Below, piece by piece: positions 25,057 to 31,475 of a DNA stretch of 31,475 nt (position 1 is the stretch's first letter; each line of letters opens with the position of its first letter). Source of the stretch: CAYUCY01 sp964443525. GTDB lineage: Bacteria > Pseudomonadota > Alphaproteobacteria > Caedimonadales > Caedimonadaceae. The translations under genes and the position numbers were made by a program. The DNA lies in contig CAYUCY010000010.1 in assembly GCA_964443525.1 (NCBI GenBank), forward strand, positions 1-31,475, given 5' to 3'. Under the pieces are notes generated by a model. That model saw nothing but the letters and a program-made list of their open reading frames with translations, did no database searches and was not told where the DNA came from.

Positions 25057-25533
25057 CTAGTTATTTTCGCTTTCTGCAGGGACTTCCTGAGCGGAGGCTT
25101 CCTCAACAGGAGTTGCTGCAGTCTCAGCAGGTGCGGGCGGCGCGGCGGCGGCTTCTTCGGCTGCTCTCTTGGCCTCTTCAGCCGCAGCTACAGCGGCGGC
25201 GGCTTTCTCTTCAGCTTCCTTCAAGCGTTCTTGAGCCTTCTGCTTGGGTTGGGCTTTCTTCGGATTGTTCTTTTGAGCGATCTTGCCGATTAATCCTTTG
25301 TCGCTTAAGAAACGCTCGACACGGTCGGTCGGTTGAGCTCCTTGTGTAAGCCAGTGCTTAATACGATCTTCTTTTAAAATTAACCGTTGCTCGTTATCGT
25401 CAGACAGAAGCGGGTTAAATGTGCCGATCTTTTCGATAAAGCGGCCATCTCGAGGATCCCTCGAGTTTGCGACAACAACGTGGTAAAAGGGGCGTTTCTT
25501 TGCCCCGTGGCGTGCCAGACGAATCTTTAACAT
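25057..25533 (-). CDS. rpsP: 30S ribosomal protein S16
   Basis: A 158-residue protein. The S16 core covers residues 1-80 (MLKIRLARHGAKKRPFYHVV, then VANSRDPRDGRFIEKIGTFN and WLTQGAQPTDRVERFLSDKG). It is followed by a tail of about 70 residues, first Lys/Gln-rich, then Ala/Glu-rich coiled coil (KEAEEKAAAAVAAAEEAKRA), then Pro/Ala. E. coli S16 is 82 residues; C-terminal extensions are common in alphaproteobacteria, and this one is long. It follows ffh after 26 bases. Confidence 0.96.
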   Translation of the reverse strand: MLKIRLARHGAKKRPFYHVVVANSRDPRDGRFIEKIGTFNPLLSDDNEQRLILKEDRIKHWLTQGAQPTDRVERFLSDKGLIGKIAQKNNPKKAQPKQKAQERLKEAEEKAAAAVAAAEEAKRAAEEAAAAPPAPAETAATPVEEASAQEVPAESENN

Positions 25534-25559
25534 TTTATTTCTCCTTTCGTAAAAGACGT

Positions 25560-26906
25560 CTATTTTCTAAAAAGTCCTCTTAAGCCGTGACGCTTAAGTC
25601 CTTTGTCACCCAGTTTATTCATGCGCTTCATTACTTGCAGCATGTCCTGGTATTGCTTCAGCAGGCGATTGACCCCGGCCACATCCGTCCCGGATCCTGC
25701 TGCAATTCTTTTCTTGCGAGAGGCATCAAGCAGTTTATAGTTCTTCCGTTCTTTCAACGTCATGGAACCGATGATGGCCAATTGACGGCCGACCATTTTA
25801 TCGTCGATCCCGGCTTCGTCAATTTTGTCCTTTATTTTACCGATGCCGGGAAGCATGCCCATGAGTCCCGAAAGCCCGCCGAGCTTTGAAATCTTTTTAA
25901 GTTGATCTGCGAGGTCATCAAGGTCGAAGTGACCCTTTTGCATTTTTTGAGCAAATTTTTTGGCCTCCGCCTCATCAAAGGCTTCCTGGGCCTTCTCAAC
26001 AAAGCCCACGATATCCCCCATATCAAGAATACGGCCAGCCACACGGGAGGGATCAAATTCTTCGATCTGCTCGATGCGTTCCCCCACACCTGCAAATTTA
26101 ATGGGACAGCCCGTTACGGAACGCATGGAAAGGGCAGCACCCCCTCGAGCATCACCGTCAAGACGAGTCAGGGTAATTCCCGTGAGTGCCAACTGATCAT
26201 AAAATGCCTTTGCAACATTAACAGCATCCTGCCCCGTCATGGCGTCGGCCACCAGCATGATTTCAGAAGGCTTTGTCCGCTTTTTGATCTCGGCTAACTC
26301 TTGCATGAGAGCCTCATCAATGTGAAGGCGGCCTGCCGTATCGATTAAGAGAACGTCGTATCCTTCTCTTTGGGCGGCATCAAGAGCTCTCTCCGTAATC
26401 ACAAGCGGTTTTTCAGTCTCAATCACAGGCAGAACGTCAACGCCAGCCTGCTTTCCGAGGATGGTCAACTGCTCACGAGCCGCAGGACGATAGACGTCCG
26501 TTGAAGCCATTAAAACTTTTTTCTTGTACTTGGTTTGAAGCAGGCGGGCAATCTTGGCCGTTGACGTCGTCTTTCCCGATCCCTGCAATCCGACCATCAT
26601 AATGACGGATGGAGGAGCACCGATCTTGAGCTCGCTTCCCTCGCCGCCCAAGGCTGCAACCAAATGGTCATGAACGATTTTCACAACCATCTGGCCGGGC
26701 TTCACGCTTTTAACGACATTCTGTCCGACTGCCTGCTCTCTGACTTGCGTCATAAAATCTTTAACGACGGGCAGAGCCACATCCGCTTCAAGCAAAGCAA
26801 CCCGAACCTCTCGCAAAGCCACGTCGACATCGCCTTCTGTTAAGGCTCCACGCCCTTTCAAGCGATCAAAAACATCTCCGAGTCGTTTACTTAAATTCTC
26901 AAACAT
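25560..26906 (-). CDS. ffh: Signal recognition particle protein Ffh (SRP54)
   Basis: A 448-residue GTPase that binds signal sequences and 4.5S RNA and targets nascent membrane proteins to FtsY. The N domain (residues 1-90) is followed by the G domain with GLQGSGKT (106-113), DTAGRLHID, TRLDGDARGGAALS and the closing GVGERIEQIEEF. The methionine-rich M domain contains MLPGIGKIKDKIDEAG, GSMTLKERKNY and SRKKRIAAGSG, the RNA-binding loop. I chose the ATG at 26904-26906 (MFENLSKRLG); a TTG nine codons upstream gives an atypical N-terminus. It heads the rpsP-rimM operon. Confidence 0.97.
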   Translation of the reverse strand: MFENLSKRLGDVFDRLKGRGALTEGDVDVALREVRVALLEADVALPVVKDFMTQVREQAVGQNVVKSVKPGQMVVKIVHDHLVAALGGEGSELKIGAPPSVIMMVGLQGSGKTTSTAKIARLLQTKYKKKVLMASTDVYRPAAREQLTILGKQAGVDVLPVIETEKPLVITERALDAAQREGYDVLLIDTAGRLHIDEALMQELAEIKKRTKPSEIMLVADAMTGQDAVNVAKAFYDQLALTGITLTRLDGDARGGAALSMRSVTGCPIKFAGVGERIEQIEEFDPSRVAGRILDMGDIVGFVEKAQEAFDEAEAKKFAQKMQKGHFDLDDLADQLKKISKLGGLSGLMGMLPGIGKIKDKIDEAGIDDKMVGRQLAIIGSMTLKERKNYKLLDASRKKRIAAGSGTDVAGVNRLLKQYQDMLQVMKRMNKLGDKGLKRHGLRGLFRK

Positions 26907-27004
26907 TCCTTCAGCTTTCACGCCGTAAAACAAAACGCGCCAGTGGGCGAAACTCGCTGACTGACGTGATTTTCTTAACCCTTCTTTAAGGGAATCGTTA
27001 TGTT

Positions 27005-27032
27005 TTTATCTCAACTGATAATCTCCTGTCAA
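27005..27032 (-). promoter_or_regulatory. Candidate ffh promoter
   Basis: On the minus strand a perfect TTGACA (27027-27032) is followed after 16 bases by GATAAA (27005-27010), four of six consensus bases. It would give a leader of about 90 bases. Its -35 box lies three bases from the -35 box of the divergent bufferin promoter. Confidence 0.45.
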
Positions 27033-27035
27033 GGA

Positions 27036-27064
27036 TTTACAAAAAGAAGGCTTCCTGATAAATT
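27036..27064 (+). promoter_or_regulatory. Candidate bufferin operon promoter
   Basis: TTTACA (27036-27041), a 17-base spacer and TAAATT (27059-27064) lie 64 bases before the bufA ATG. No sigma-factor or anti-sigma gene of the kind that accompanies some bufferin operons is seen here. Confidence 0.45.
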
Positions 27065-27128
27065 TTATATTACATTCTTGGGTTAAACCTTGAGTGCCTT
27101 AAAAACTACAAGCCAGGGAGTCGCTATT

Positions 27129-27404
27129 ATGGAAAAGAAAATTGTTACATCTGCCGTCGCTATTGCTTTCGGTGCTGCCCTTTCTGCTGCCAAAGCCGAA
27201 GAAGGGAAAATGGGAAAGTGCATGATCACAATGGAAAAAGACGGCAAAAAGGTCGGCCTTATCAAGGAAGGGAAATCGGATTGTAAGAGTGCGACTTCTT
27301 CCTGCGCAGGACAAAACAAGGCGGGAGACGCAAGCGCCTGGATTTACTTGCCAGAGGGCGCATGCGGAAAAATTGAAGGTGGCGAAGTCGTGTCCGGAAA
27401 GTAA
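27129..27404 (+). CDS. bufA: Bufferin precursor BufA (DUF2282)
   Basis: A 91-residue precursor of a copper-binding modified peptide. A Sec-type signal peptide (MEKKIVTSAVAIAFGAALSA, cleavage near AKA at residue 23) is followed by a core with four cysteines at 31, 52, 59 and 79. The blocks KSDCKSATSSCAGQNKAG and WIYLPEGACGKIEGG match the DUF2282 pattern (DC, SCAGQ, P.G.C.K..GG). In characterised members cysteines are turned into sulfur heterocycles by the partner enzyme and the product sequesters copper in the periplasm. The spacer between Cys31 and Cys52 is about ten residues longer than I expect for the family. The start ATG is chosen because the signal peptide begins there; a 13-codon longer frame is unlikely. 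Confidence 0.88.
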   Translation: MEKKIVTSAVAIAFGAALSAAKAEEGKMGKCMITMEKDGKKVGLIKEGKSDCKSATSSCAGQNKAGDASAWIYLPEGACGKIEGGEVVSGK

Positions 27405-27413
27405 GCAATACCG

Positions 27414-28325
27414 TTGACTAAACAATCCTCACACTTAAAGTCTGAAGGATCCTTTCCTTCAGACTTTTCTTATCTGACGGACTATGCAGGGATCGGCCTT
27501 CGCCATCCTCATTACTTTGAGGTATATGAAACAAAACCGGAGATCGGGTGGCTTGAGGTTCATACAGAAAATTTTATGACAGAAGGTGGCCCGCACCTCA
27601 CCTTTCTTGAAAAAATTTCAAAGCTCTATCCTCTCAGCTTTCACGGTGTTTGCTTGTCCTTAGGATCGGCAGACGGTCTTTCCCGAAGCCATCTCCGTGA
27701 GATTAAAAGACTCACCGATCGATTTCAACCGATAGTGCTTTCTGAGCATCTTTCCTGGGGACGGATAGGAACGACGTATCTCCATGATCTTCTCCCCATC
27801 CCCTATACAAAAGAATCTCTCATCCTTTTTTGTGATAATCTCAAGCATGCCCAAGATTTTTTGGGAAGAAGGCTCTTTATCGAAAACCCTTCTTCCTACC
27901 TAACCTATCGCGATTCGTCCTATCGAGAGACCGAATTTCTTCTAGAGCTTTGTAGGCGCACGGGAGCAGGCCTCCTTCTCGACATCAACAACGTTTATGT
28001 TTCCTGCCACAATCACGGGTGGGATCCGACGGCTTACTTGAATGAAATTGACCACTCCCTTGTCGGTGAAATTCATCTGGCTGGCCACACCCATCAATCC
28101 CACGGAGACGCCACCCTCAAGATCGACGATCATGGCTCTCCCGTCTCCGATCAGGTTTGGGAAGGCTACACCACTTTTATTACCAGAGGAGGCCCCCGCC
28201 CGACCCTCATCGAATGGGATAGCAATATCCCGGACCTGAAGATATTGATCGAGGAAGCAGAAAAAGCATCCCGCCTTTTAAACGCAATCACTCTTAAGGA
28301 GCCGTCCCATGTCCTCGCTTCTTGA
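27414..28325 (+). CDS. bufB: MNIO-family bufferin-maturing oxidase BufB (DUF692)
   Basis: A 303-residue TIM-barrel iron enzyme of the multinuclear non-heme iron oxidase family. Likely metal ligands are visible: His77 (SFHGVCLS), Glu111/His112 (SEHLSW), Glu157 (IENPSSY), Asp190 (LLLDINNVYV), His199/His201, His221 (GEIHLAGHTH), Asp239/His240 and Glu267 (LIEWD). It modifies cysteines of the bufA product using oxygen. The start is taken as TTG at 27414, as no ATG precedes the conserved YAGIGLRHPHY block. It lies nine bases after the bufA stop and in the same frame; its end overlaps bufC by 17 bases. Confidence 0.92.
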   Translation: MTKQSSHLKSEGSFPSDFSYLTDYAGIGLRHPHYFEVYETKPEIGWLEVHTENFMTEGGPHLTFLEKISKLYPLSFHGVCLSLGSADGLSRSHLREIKRLTDRFQPIVLSEHLSWGRIGTTYLHDLLPIPYTKESLILFCDNLKHAQDFLGRRLFIENPSSYLTYRDSSYRETEFLLELCRRTGAGLLLDINNVYVSCHNHGWDPTAYLNEIDHSLVGEIHLAGHTHQSHGDATLKIDDHGSPVSDQVWEGYTTFITRGGPRPTLIEWDSNIPDLKILIEEAEKASRLLNAITLKEPSHVLAS

Positions 28326-29073
28326 AATTCAGGAGAAATTCCTAAAGGCGCTTCTGGAAAACAACAAAGCCTTTCTTGAGGATGCCGTTGAACAGGGCGG
28401 CATCCCATCCGATGCCCGGCTGCAAGTTTATTTTAACACGATTCAGTTAAATCTTTTGAACGCTCTCCGTCTCACCTTTCCTCTGACATGGAAATTAATC
28501 GGTGAGAAATGTGCGGAGGTAGCATCCCTTTATTTTTATAAAAAATTCATGCCTCAAAGTGGAAGTCTGGATACATGGGGAGCCACCTTTCCCGATTTCT
28601 TTAAAAATTTTGAGGCCACGAAAAGCGTTCCCTATTTACCTGATGTGAGTACCTTTGAGTGGCTGCGCCATCTTGCTCACATCGCCTTGAACGTGTCACC
28701 CCTTGACTTTAATGAGATTAAAGAAAAAACAGCATATCGAGATCTCGATGATCTGCGATTAACTCTTCATCCCTCCGTCCGATTTTTTAAATCTTCCTTT
28801 CCTCTTCATAAAATCATTCCCTTCTTAGAAGAGGATGCTGACAGCCCACTTTCATTAAAAGAAGGGCCAAGTTTTGCTCTTATCGCTCGCCCATTCGGGA
28901 AAGCCGAAACCTGGTGGTTGGACGAAGCCCTCTATGAAACGTTGAAGTTAATCTCGGAAAGTATGCCTTTGAAGGACGTCATGGAAACCGTTGAGGCGCT
29001 CTATCCGAATTTCAAGTTTGAGCGGGCCCTTGAAACCCTTTTTAAAAATTCGCTATTATGGAAAATAATATAA
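28309..29073 (+). CDS. bufC: BufB partner protein BufC (DUF2063)
   Basis: A 254-residue protein with an N-terminal DUF2063 helical domain: LLEIQEKFLKALLENN, then RLQVYFNTIQLNLLNALRLT and FPLTWKLIGEKCAEVASLYF. A C-terminal mixed domain follows (SFALIARPFGKAETWWLDEA). In bufferin and related MNIO systems this protein pairs with the oxidase and is thought to recruit the precursor. Despite an old name as a DNA-binding domain, no DNA role is implied here. AAGGAG lies seven bases before the ATG. It overlaps bufB, and the real start of the DoxX gene follows by 20 bases. Confidence 0.88.
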   Translation: MSSLLEIQEKFLKALLENNKAFLEDAVEQGGIPSDARLQVYFNTIQLNLLNALRLTFPLTWKLIGEKCAEVASLYFYKKFMPQSGSLDTWGATFPDFFKNFEATKSVPYLPDVSTFEWLRHLAHIALNVSPLDFNEIKEKTAYRDLDDLRLTLHPSVRFFKSSFPLHKIIPFLEEDADSPLSLKEGPSFALIARPFGKAETWWLDEALYETLKLISESMPLKDVMETVEALYPNFKFERALETLFKNSLLWKII

Positions 29074-29093
29074 AAAGACAAGGGAAGGTCTCT

Positions 29094-29558
29094 ATGAAAA
29101 ATCTGATTCAGTCTTTAAAAGAGTCTTCCCTCGGAAGGCTCACCCTCATGAGCTTTCATTTGATGGAGGATTTTCTTAGCCCCCTTTTGGATTTAGGGAT
29201 CCGCCTATGGATGGCAAATGTTTTCTGGAAATCAGGTCTTTCCAAAATTCAAAGCTGGCCCACCACCCTTTCCCTCTTTCAGCATGAATATAAAGTTCCT
29301 TTCCTTAACTATAAAGCGGCTGCTTGGAGTACAACCATCACAGAGCTTTCGTGCCCCGTTCTTCTGACGATCGGGCTTGCAACGCGTCTTGCAACGATTC
29401 CGATGTTGTTTATGACAGCGGTTATCCAGTTTACTTACCTGAATCATACGGACCATATTTATTGGATGTTTCTTTTAGGAAGCCTTCTTCTCAGGGGACC
29501 CGGCAAACTCTCACTCGACTCTTTCCTTTTTGAAAAATACGGGAATGAGCGCAAGTGA
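29094..29558 (+). CDS. DoxX-family membrane protein (BufD-like)
   Basis: A 154-residue inner-membrane protein with four predicted helices. The family motif is seen in LGIRLWMANVFWKSGLSKIQ (R..., GLSKI), followed by ITELSCPVLLTIGLATRLAT and the NHTDHIYWMFLLGSLLLRGP segment. DoxX proteins are the fourth component of many bufferin operons; their role may be in redox supply or membrane coupling but is not settled. I chose the ATG at 29094 with AAGG upstream; a longer frame from 29058 overlaps bufC. No clear terminator follows. Confidence 0.87.
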   Translation: MKNLIQSLKESSLGRLTLMSFHLMEDFLSPLLDLGIRLWMANVFWKSGLSKIQSWPTTLSLFQHEYKVPFLNYKAAAWSTTITELSCPVLLTIGLATRLATIPMLFMTAVIQFTYLNHTDHIYWMFLLGSLLLRGPGKLSLDSFLFEKYGNERK

Positions 29559-29739
29559 TTCTTCACTGCACCGGCATCTTTGTTGAGGTGACGAGCGAGT
29601 GATCTCAAAAGGGTTCTTTGATCTATGGAAGAGGAATGGAGGTGACCTTTCCGATAGGGCATTCGTTTACTATTTATTAACTTTTATGTCAAATATTGAA
29701 GACGCTCGTACTATTTCATACTATTATGGAGGCAATTCA

Positions 29740-31089
29740 ATGCTGAGGACTTCATTCACCCTTCTTGTAATCTTAGTTTGTTCCTTTTCTCAAGCAGGCC
29801 ATACATCAGCCGCTCATTGGCAAGAAGAAGAGGCGGGTTCTCCCCTTCTTCATCATTATGATCTTTCAATCTCAAAAAAATTAAGAAAAAAAGAGAGCTA
29901 TCAACAGCGTCTTGCCGACTATTCCGTCAATCACGATCTCTACAAAAGAAACCTGAAAAATTCAAAAAAAGCCAGAGAATATTTGGAAAAAATTGACAGA
30001 ACCGTTCAATCTGCTTTGACGTCTCTTCTTGAAAATCAGAATGATCACAAGGGTGCCCTAAGACATATTATCGAAGCCGCTGCCGATTTTGTACCGTATC
30101 CCACTTATATGACGCCGCACGTAGAGGGGTTACTTCCTATCCCCGGCTTTTTTACGGGGTCCTTGGAAATGAGCCTTTGTAGCGGATTCTTTTCAGGAGA
30201 AGTCACAAATGCATCGGTTTCCTTAAGCGATGAAGAATGGAATTTTTCTGTGATAATAGGACATCAGCAGTTCAATGGGGCCTTACCAAGAACAAACATC
30301 AAGTCGGGTCCGTTGACCTTACGGTCAACAAAACATCCAGAAAATCAGATCGCGGTTAATCTTTCATCCGCTTTTCCAGAAACACCAGAAATTGTAGACG
30401 TCTCGGATGCTTGGCAGAGTTTTTTTGGGTTAGGAGGAGAGATCTCCCCTGCCGTATTTTATGCATCTTCCATACCTCTTCCTAGAGGAATCGAAATTAC
30501 GGGATATGTACCGTCCCCCATCACCATGAGTTACCACCGTTTAAGAACATCCTCTTCTTGCTTTTTAGGTCGATTGTTGGGATGGGATAAGAAGAGTGGT
30601 TCAGGCTGTTTTTCTCTGACTGATGGATCAGGAAAAAGCATGGGCAAAATTCTTCTCGAGAGGAGAATTTCCTCTCCTTTCTCCTTCTCTCCTCTAGCAC
30701 CTTTTGAGGTCCCCATCCGAGTAGAAACGGGGTTTGATCCTTCCCTATCTTTTGAACAGGTCGTTTTATGGACACTCCTGAAGCCAAAAATTCCCGATAT
30801 TCATCTGAGCTTCTCAACCTTTGATGCTGATTTCCGAGAAACAGTGCAAAAGTTTAGCTCTAAAGAGTTTTGGCAGCGATTTAAAAAAGTGATTTTGCCT
30901 CTTCTGGATTTGCCTGCTCATGAAGAGACCCCTCAAACCACCATTGAAACTCTCAAGCGGTTTCAGGTTTTGATCGGCGACAACTTATTCTTTCTCGATA
31001 GATTTGATGAAATTGTAAAAAGGTTAAATAATACCAATAAAGAAAAATCATCTGAGATCCATGCTCTCGGAAAAGCATTGAATATTTAA
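29740..31089 (+). CDS. Exported protein of unknown function, 449 residues
   Basis: I do not recognise this protein. It begins with a signal peptide (MLRTSFTLLVILVCSFSQAG, cleavage near residue 24), then a Lys-rich helical region (about 35-110, with SKKLRKKESYQQRLADY), a beta-rich centre (about 120-310; GFFTGSLEMSLCSGFFSGEV) and a helical end (FRETVQKFSSKEFWQRFKKV). No catalytic motif is evident. The ATG at 29740 has GGAGG seven bases upstream; a start at 29599 would put 47 residues ahead of the signal peptide. It follows the bufferin operon on the same strand after 181 bases and probably has its own promoter. An envelope or secreted host-interaction role is only a guess. Confidence 0.65.
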   Translation: MLRTSFTLLVILVCSFSQAGHTSAAHWQEEEAGSPLLHHYDLSISKKLRKKESYQQRLADYSVNHDLYKRNLKNSKKAREYLEKIDRTVQSALTSLLENQNDHKGALRHIIEAAADFVPYPTYMTPHVEGLLPIPGFFTGSLEMSLCSGFFSGEVTNASVSLSDEEWNFSVIIGHQQFNGALPRTNIKSGPLTLRSTKHPENQIAVNLSSAFPETPEIVDVSDAWQSFFGLGGEISPAVFYASSIPLPRGIEITGYVPSPITMSYHRLRTSSSCFLGRLLGWDKKSGSGCFSLTDGSGKSMGKILLERRISSPFSFSPLAPFEVPIRVETGFDPSLSFEQVVLWTLLKPKIPDIHLSFSTFDADFRETVQKFSSKEFWQRFKKVILPLLDLPAHEETPQTTIETLKRFQVLIGDNLFFLDRFDEIVKRLNNTNKEKSSEIHALGKALNI

Positions 31090-31140
31090 CGGATAACTTC
31101 TTCATTTTTAAGGAGGCTAAAACGTATCATGAAGATACTC

Positions 31141-31475
31141 CTAAGATTTAAAATTTAGCTGTGTATATTTTACAAGAGGCGCTAGAAAAGCTGTGAAAAT
31201 TTTCTCAGGCGTTTCCTCCACAATTTTTTTGAGTTCAGAGACTCTCATCCAATGGGCTTCCTTAGTTTCATCTGTTTTTAAAGCGGGTATGCCGGTAGCC
31301 TTACAAAGAAAAATGATCCCGATAAAGGGCCCTTCAGCCATTTGGGTGACGCAGAAAGGCTCAATAAGAGAAGAATGATGATCCTTATTTTTAAAGGAGC
31401 GTTTATCCTTTTCACCTTCAATAAAGCTTATATCCAAGCCGCTTTCTTCTTTCACTTCGCGCCGGAGGCTCTCAT
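31141..31475 (-). CDS. Partial Nudix hydrolase
   Basis: The C-terminal part of a Nudix protein; its 5' end lies beyond the window. The Nudix box is partly visible at the edge: ESLRREVKEESGLDI, which matches the RE.xEE.G core. A strand-rich region (GPFIGIIFLCKATG) and ETKEAHWMRVSELKKIVEET follow, as expected of the fold. Nudix enzymes hydrolyse nucleoside diphosphate-linked substrates; the specific one cannot be told. It is convergent with the 449-residue exported protein, 51 bases apart. Confidence 0.82.
   Translation of the reverse strand, partial: ESLRREVKEESGLDISFIEGEKDKRSFKNKDHHSSLIEPFCVTQMAEGPFIGIIFLCKATGIPALKTDETKEAHWMRVSELKKIVEETPEKIFTAFLAPLVKYTQLNFKS

Overview
The window comes from an alphaproteobacterium. 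The order rseP-bamA-skp-lpxD-fabZ-lpxA-lpxI, the ffh-rpsP-rimM block, a J-domain protein of the alphaproteobacterial type and an alphaproteobacterial-style capsid module all point that way. A secreted protein with an F-box-like motif, two EamA metabolite transporters, orphan exported proteins and dispersed palindromic repeats suggest a host-associated, perhaps protist-dwelling lineage (Holosporales- or Rickettsiales-like). That lineage call is inference, not proven by a marker gene.

Layout. 1-33: 5' end of an unknown minus-strand gene. 121-1095: EamA transporter. 1100-6441 (minus): eight-gene phage or gene-transfer-agent-like head module (portal, prohead protease, major capsid, two head-tail connectors, DUF3168, and two further phage-type proteins). 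No terminase, tape measure or tail-fibre gene is present, and the capsid gene carries an in-frame amber codon. 6464-6583: two hairpins separate this module from the next operon. 6612-14901 (minus): envelope biogenesis operon rseP-bamA-skp-lpxD-fabZ-lpxA-lpxI, followed by a polyamine-type binding protein where lpxB often lies. 14902-16820: a patch with two copies of a palindromic repeat, a secreted F-box-like protein split by a 10-N assembly gap, a strong terminator and tRNA-Phe. 16821-18034: J-domain protein and an SCO1-type copper protein. 18167-20307: DUF502 membrane protein overlapping a TrkH potassium transporter. 20429-21742: RhlE-type RNA helicase. 21898-22422: exported acidic protein. 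22629-24481: second EamA transporter overlapping ubiA. 24478-26906 (minus): ffh-rpsP-rimM. 27129-29558: bufferin operon bufA-bufB-bufC-doxX. 29740-31089: orphan exported protein. 31141-31475: partial Nudix hydrolase.

The most notable system is the bufferin operon: a small exported cysteine-rich precursor (DUF2282), an MNIO/DUF692 oxidase, a DUF2063 partner and a DoxX membrane protein. In known systems of this family the oxidase and its partner convert precursor cysteines to sulfur heterocycles that bind copper. Together with the SCO1 protein it suggests copper handling, plausibly against copper stress in a host vacuole. The precursor has an unusually long spacer between its first two cysteines. 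The second notable point is the capsid amber codon, which replaces a tryptophan expected from the family; a single G-to-A change would explain it. Together with the terminator just upstream of the portal gene it suggests a recently decayed or silenced particle-forming module.
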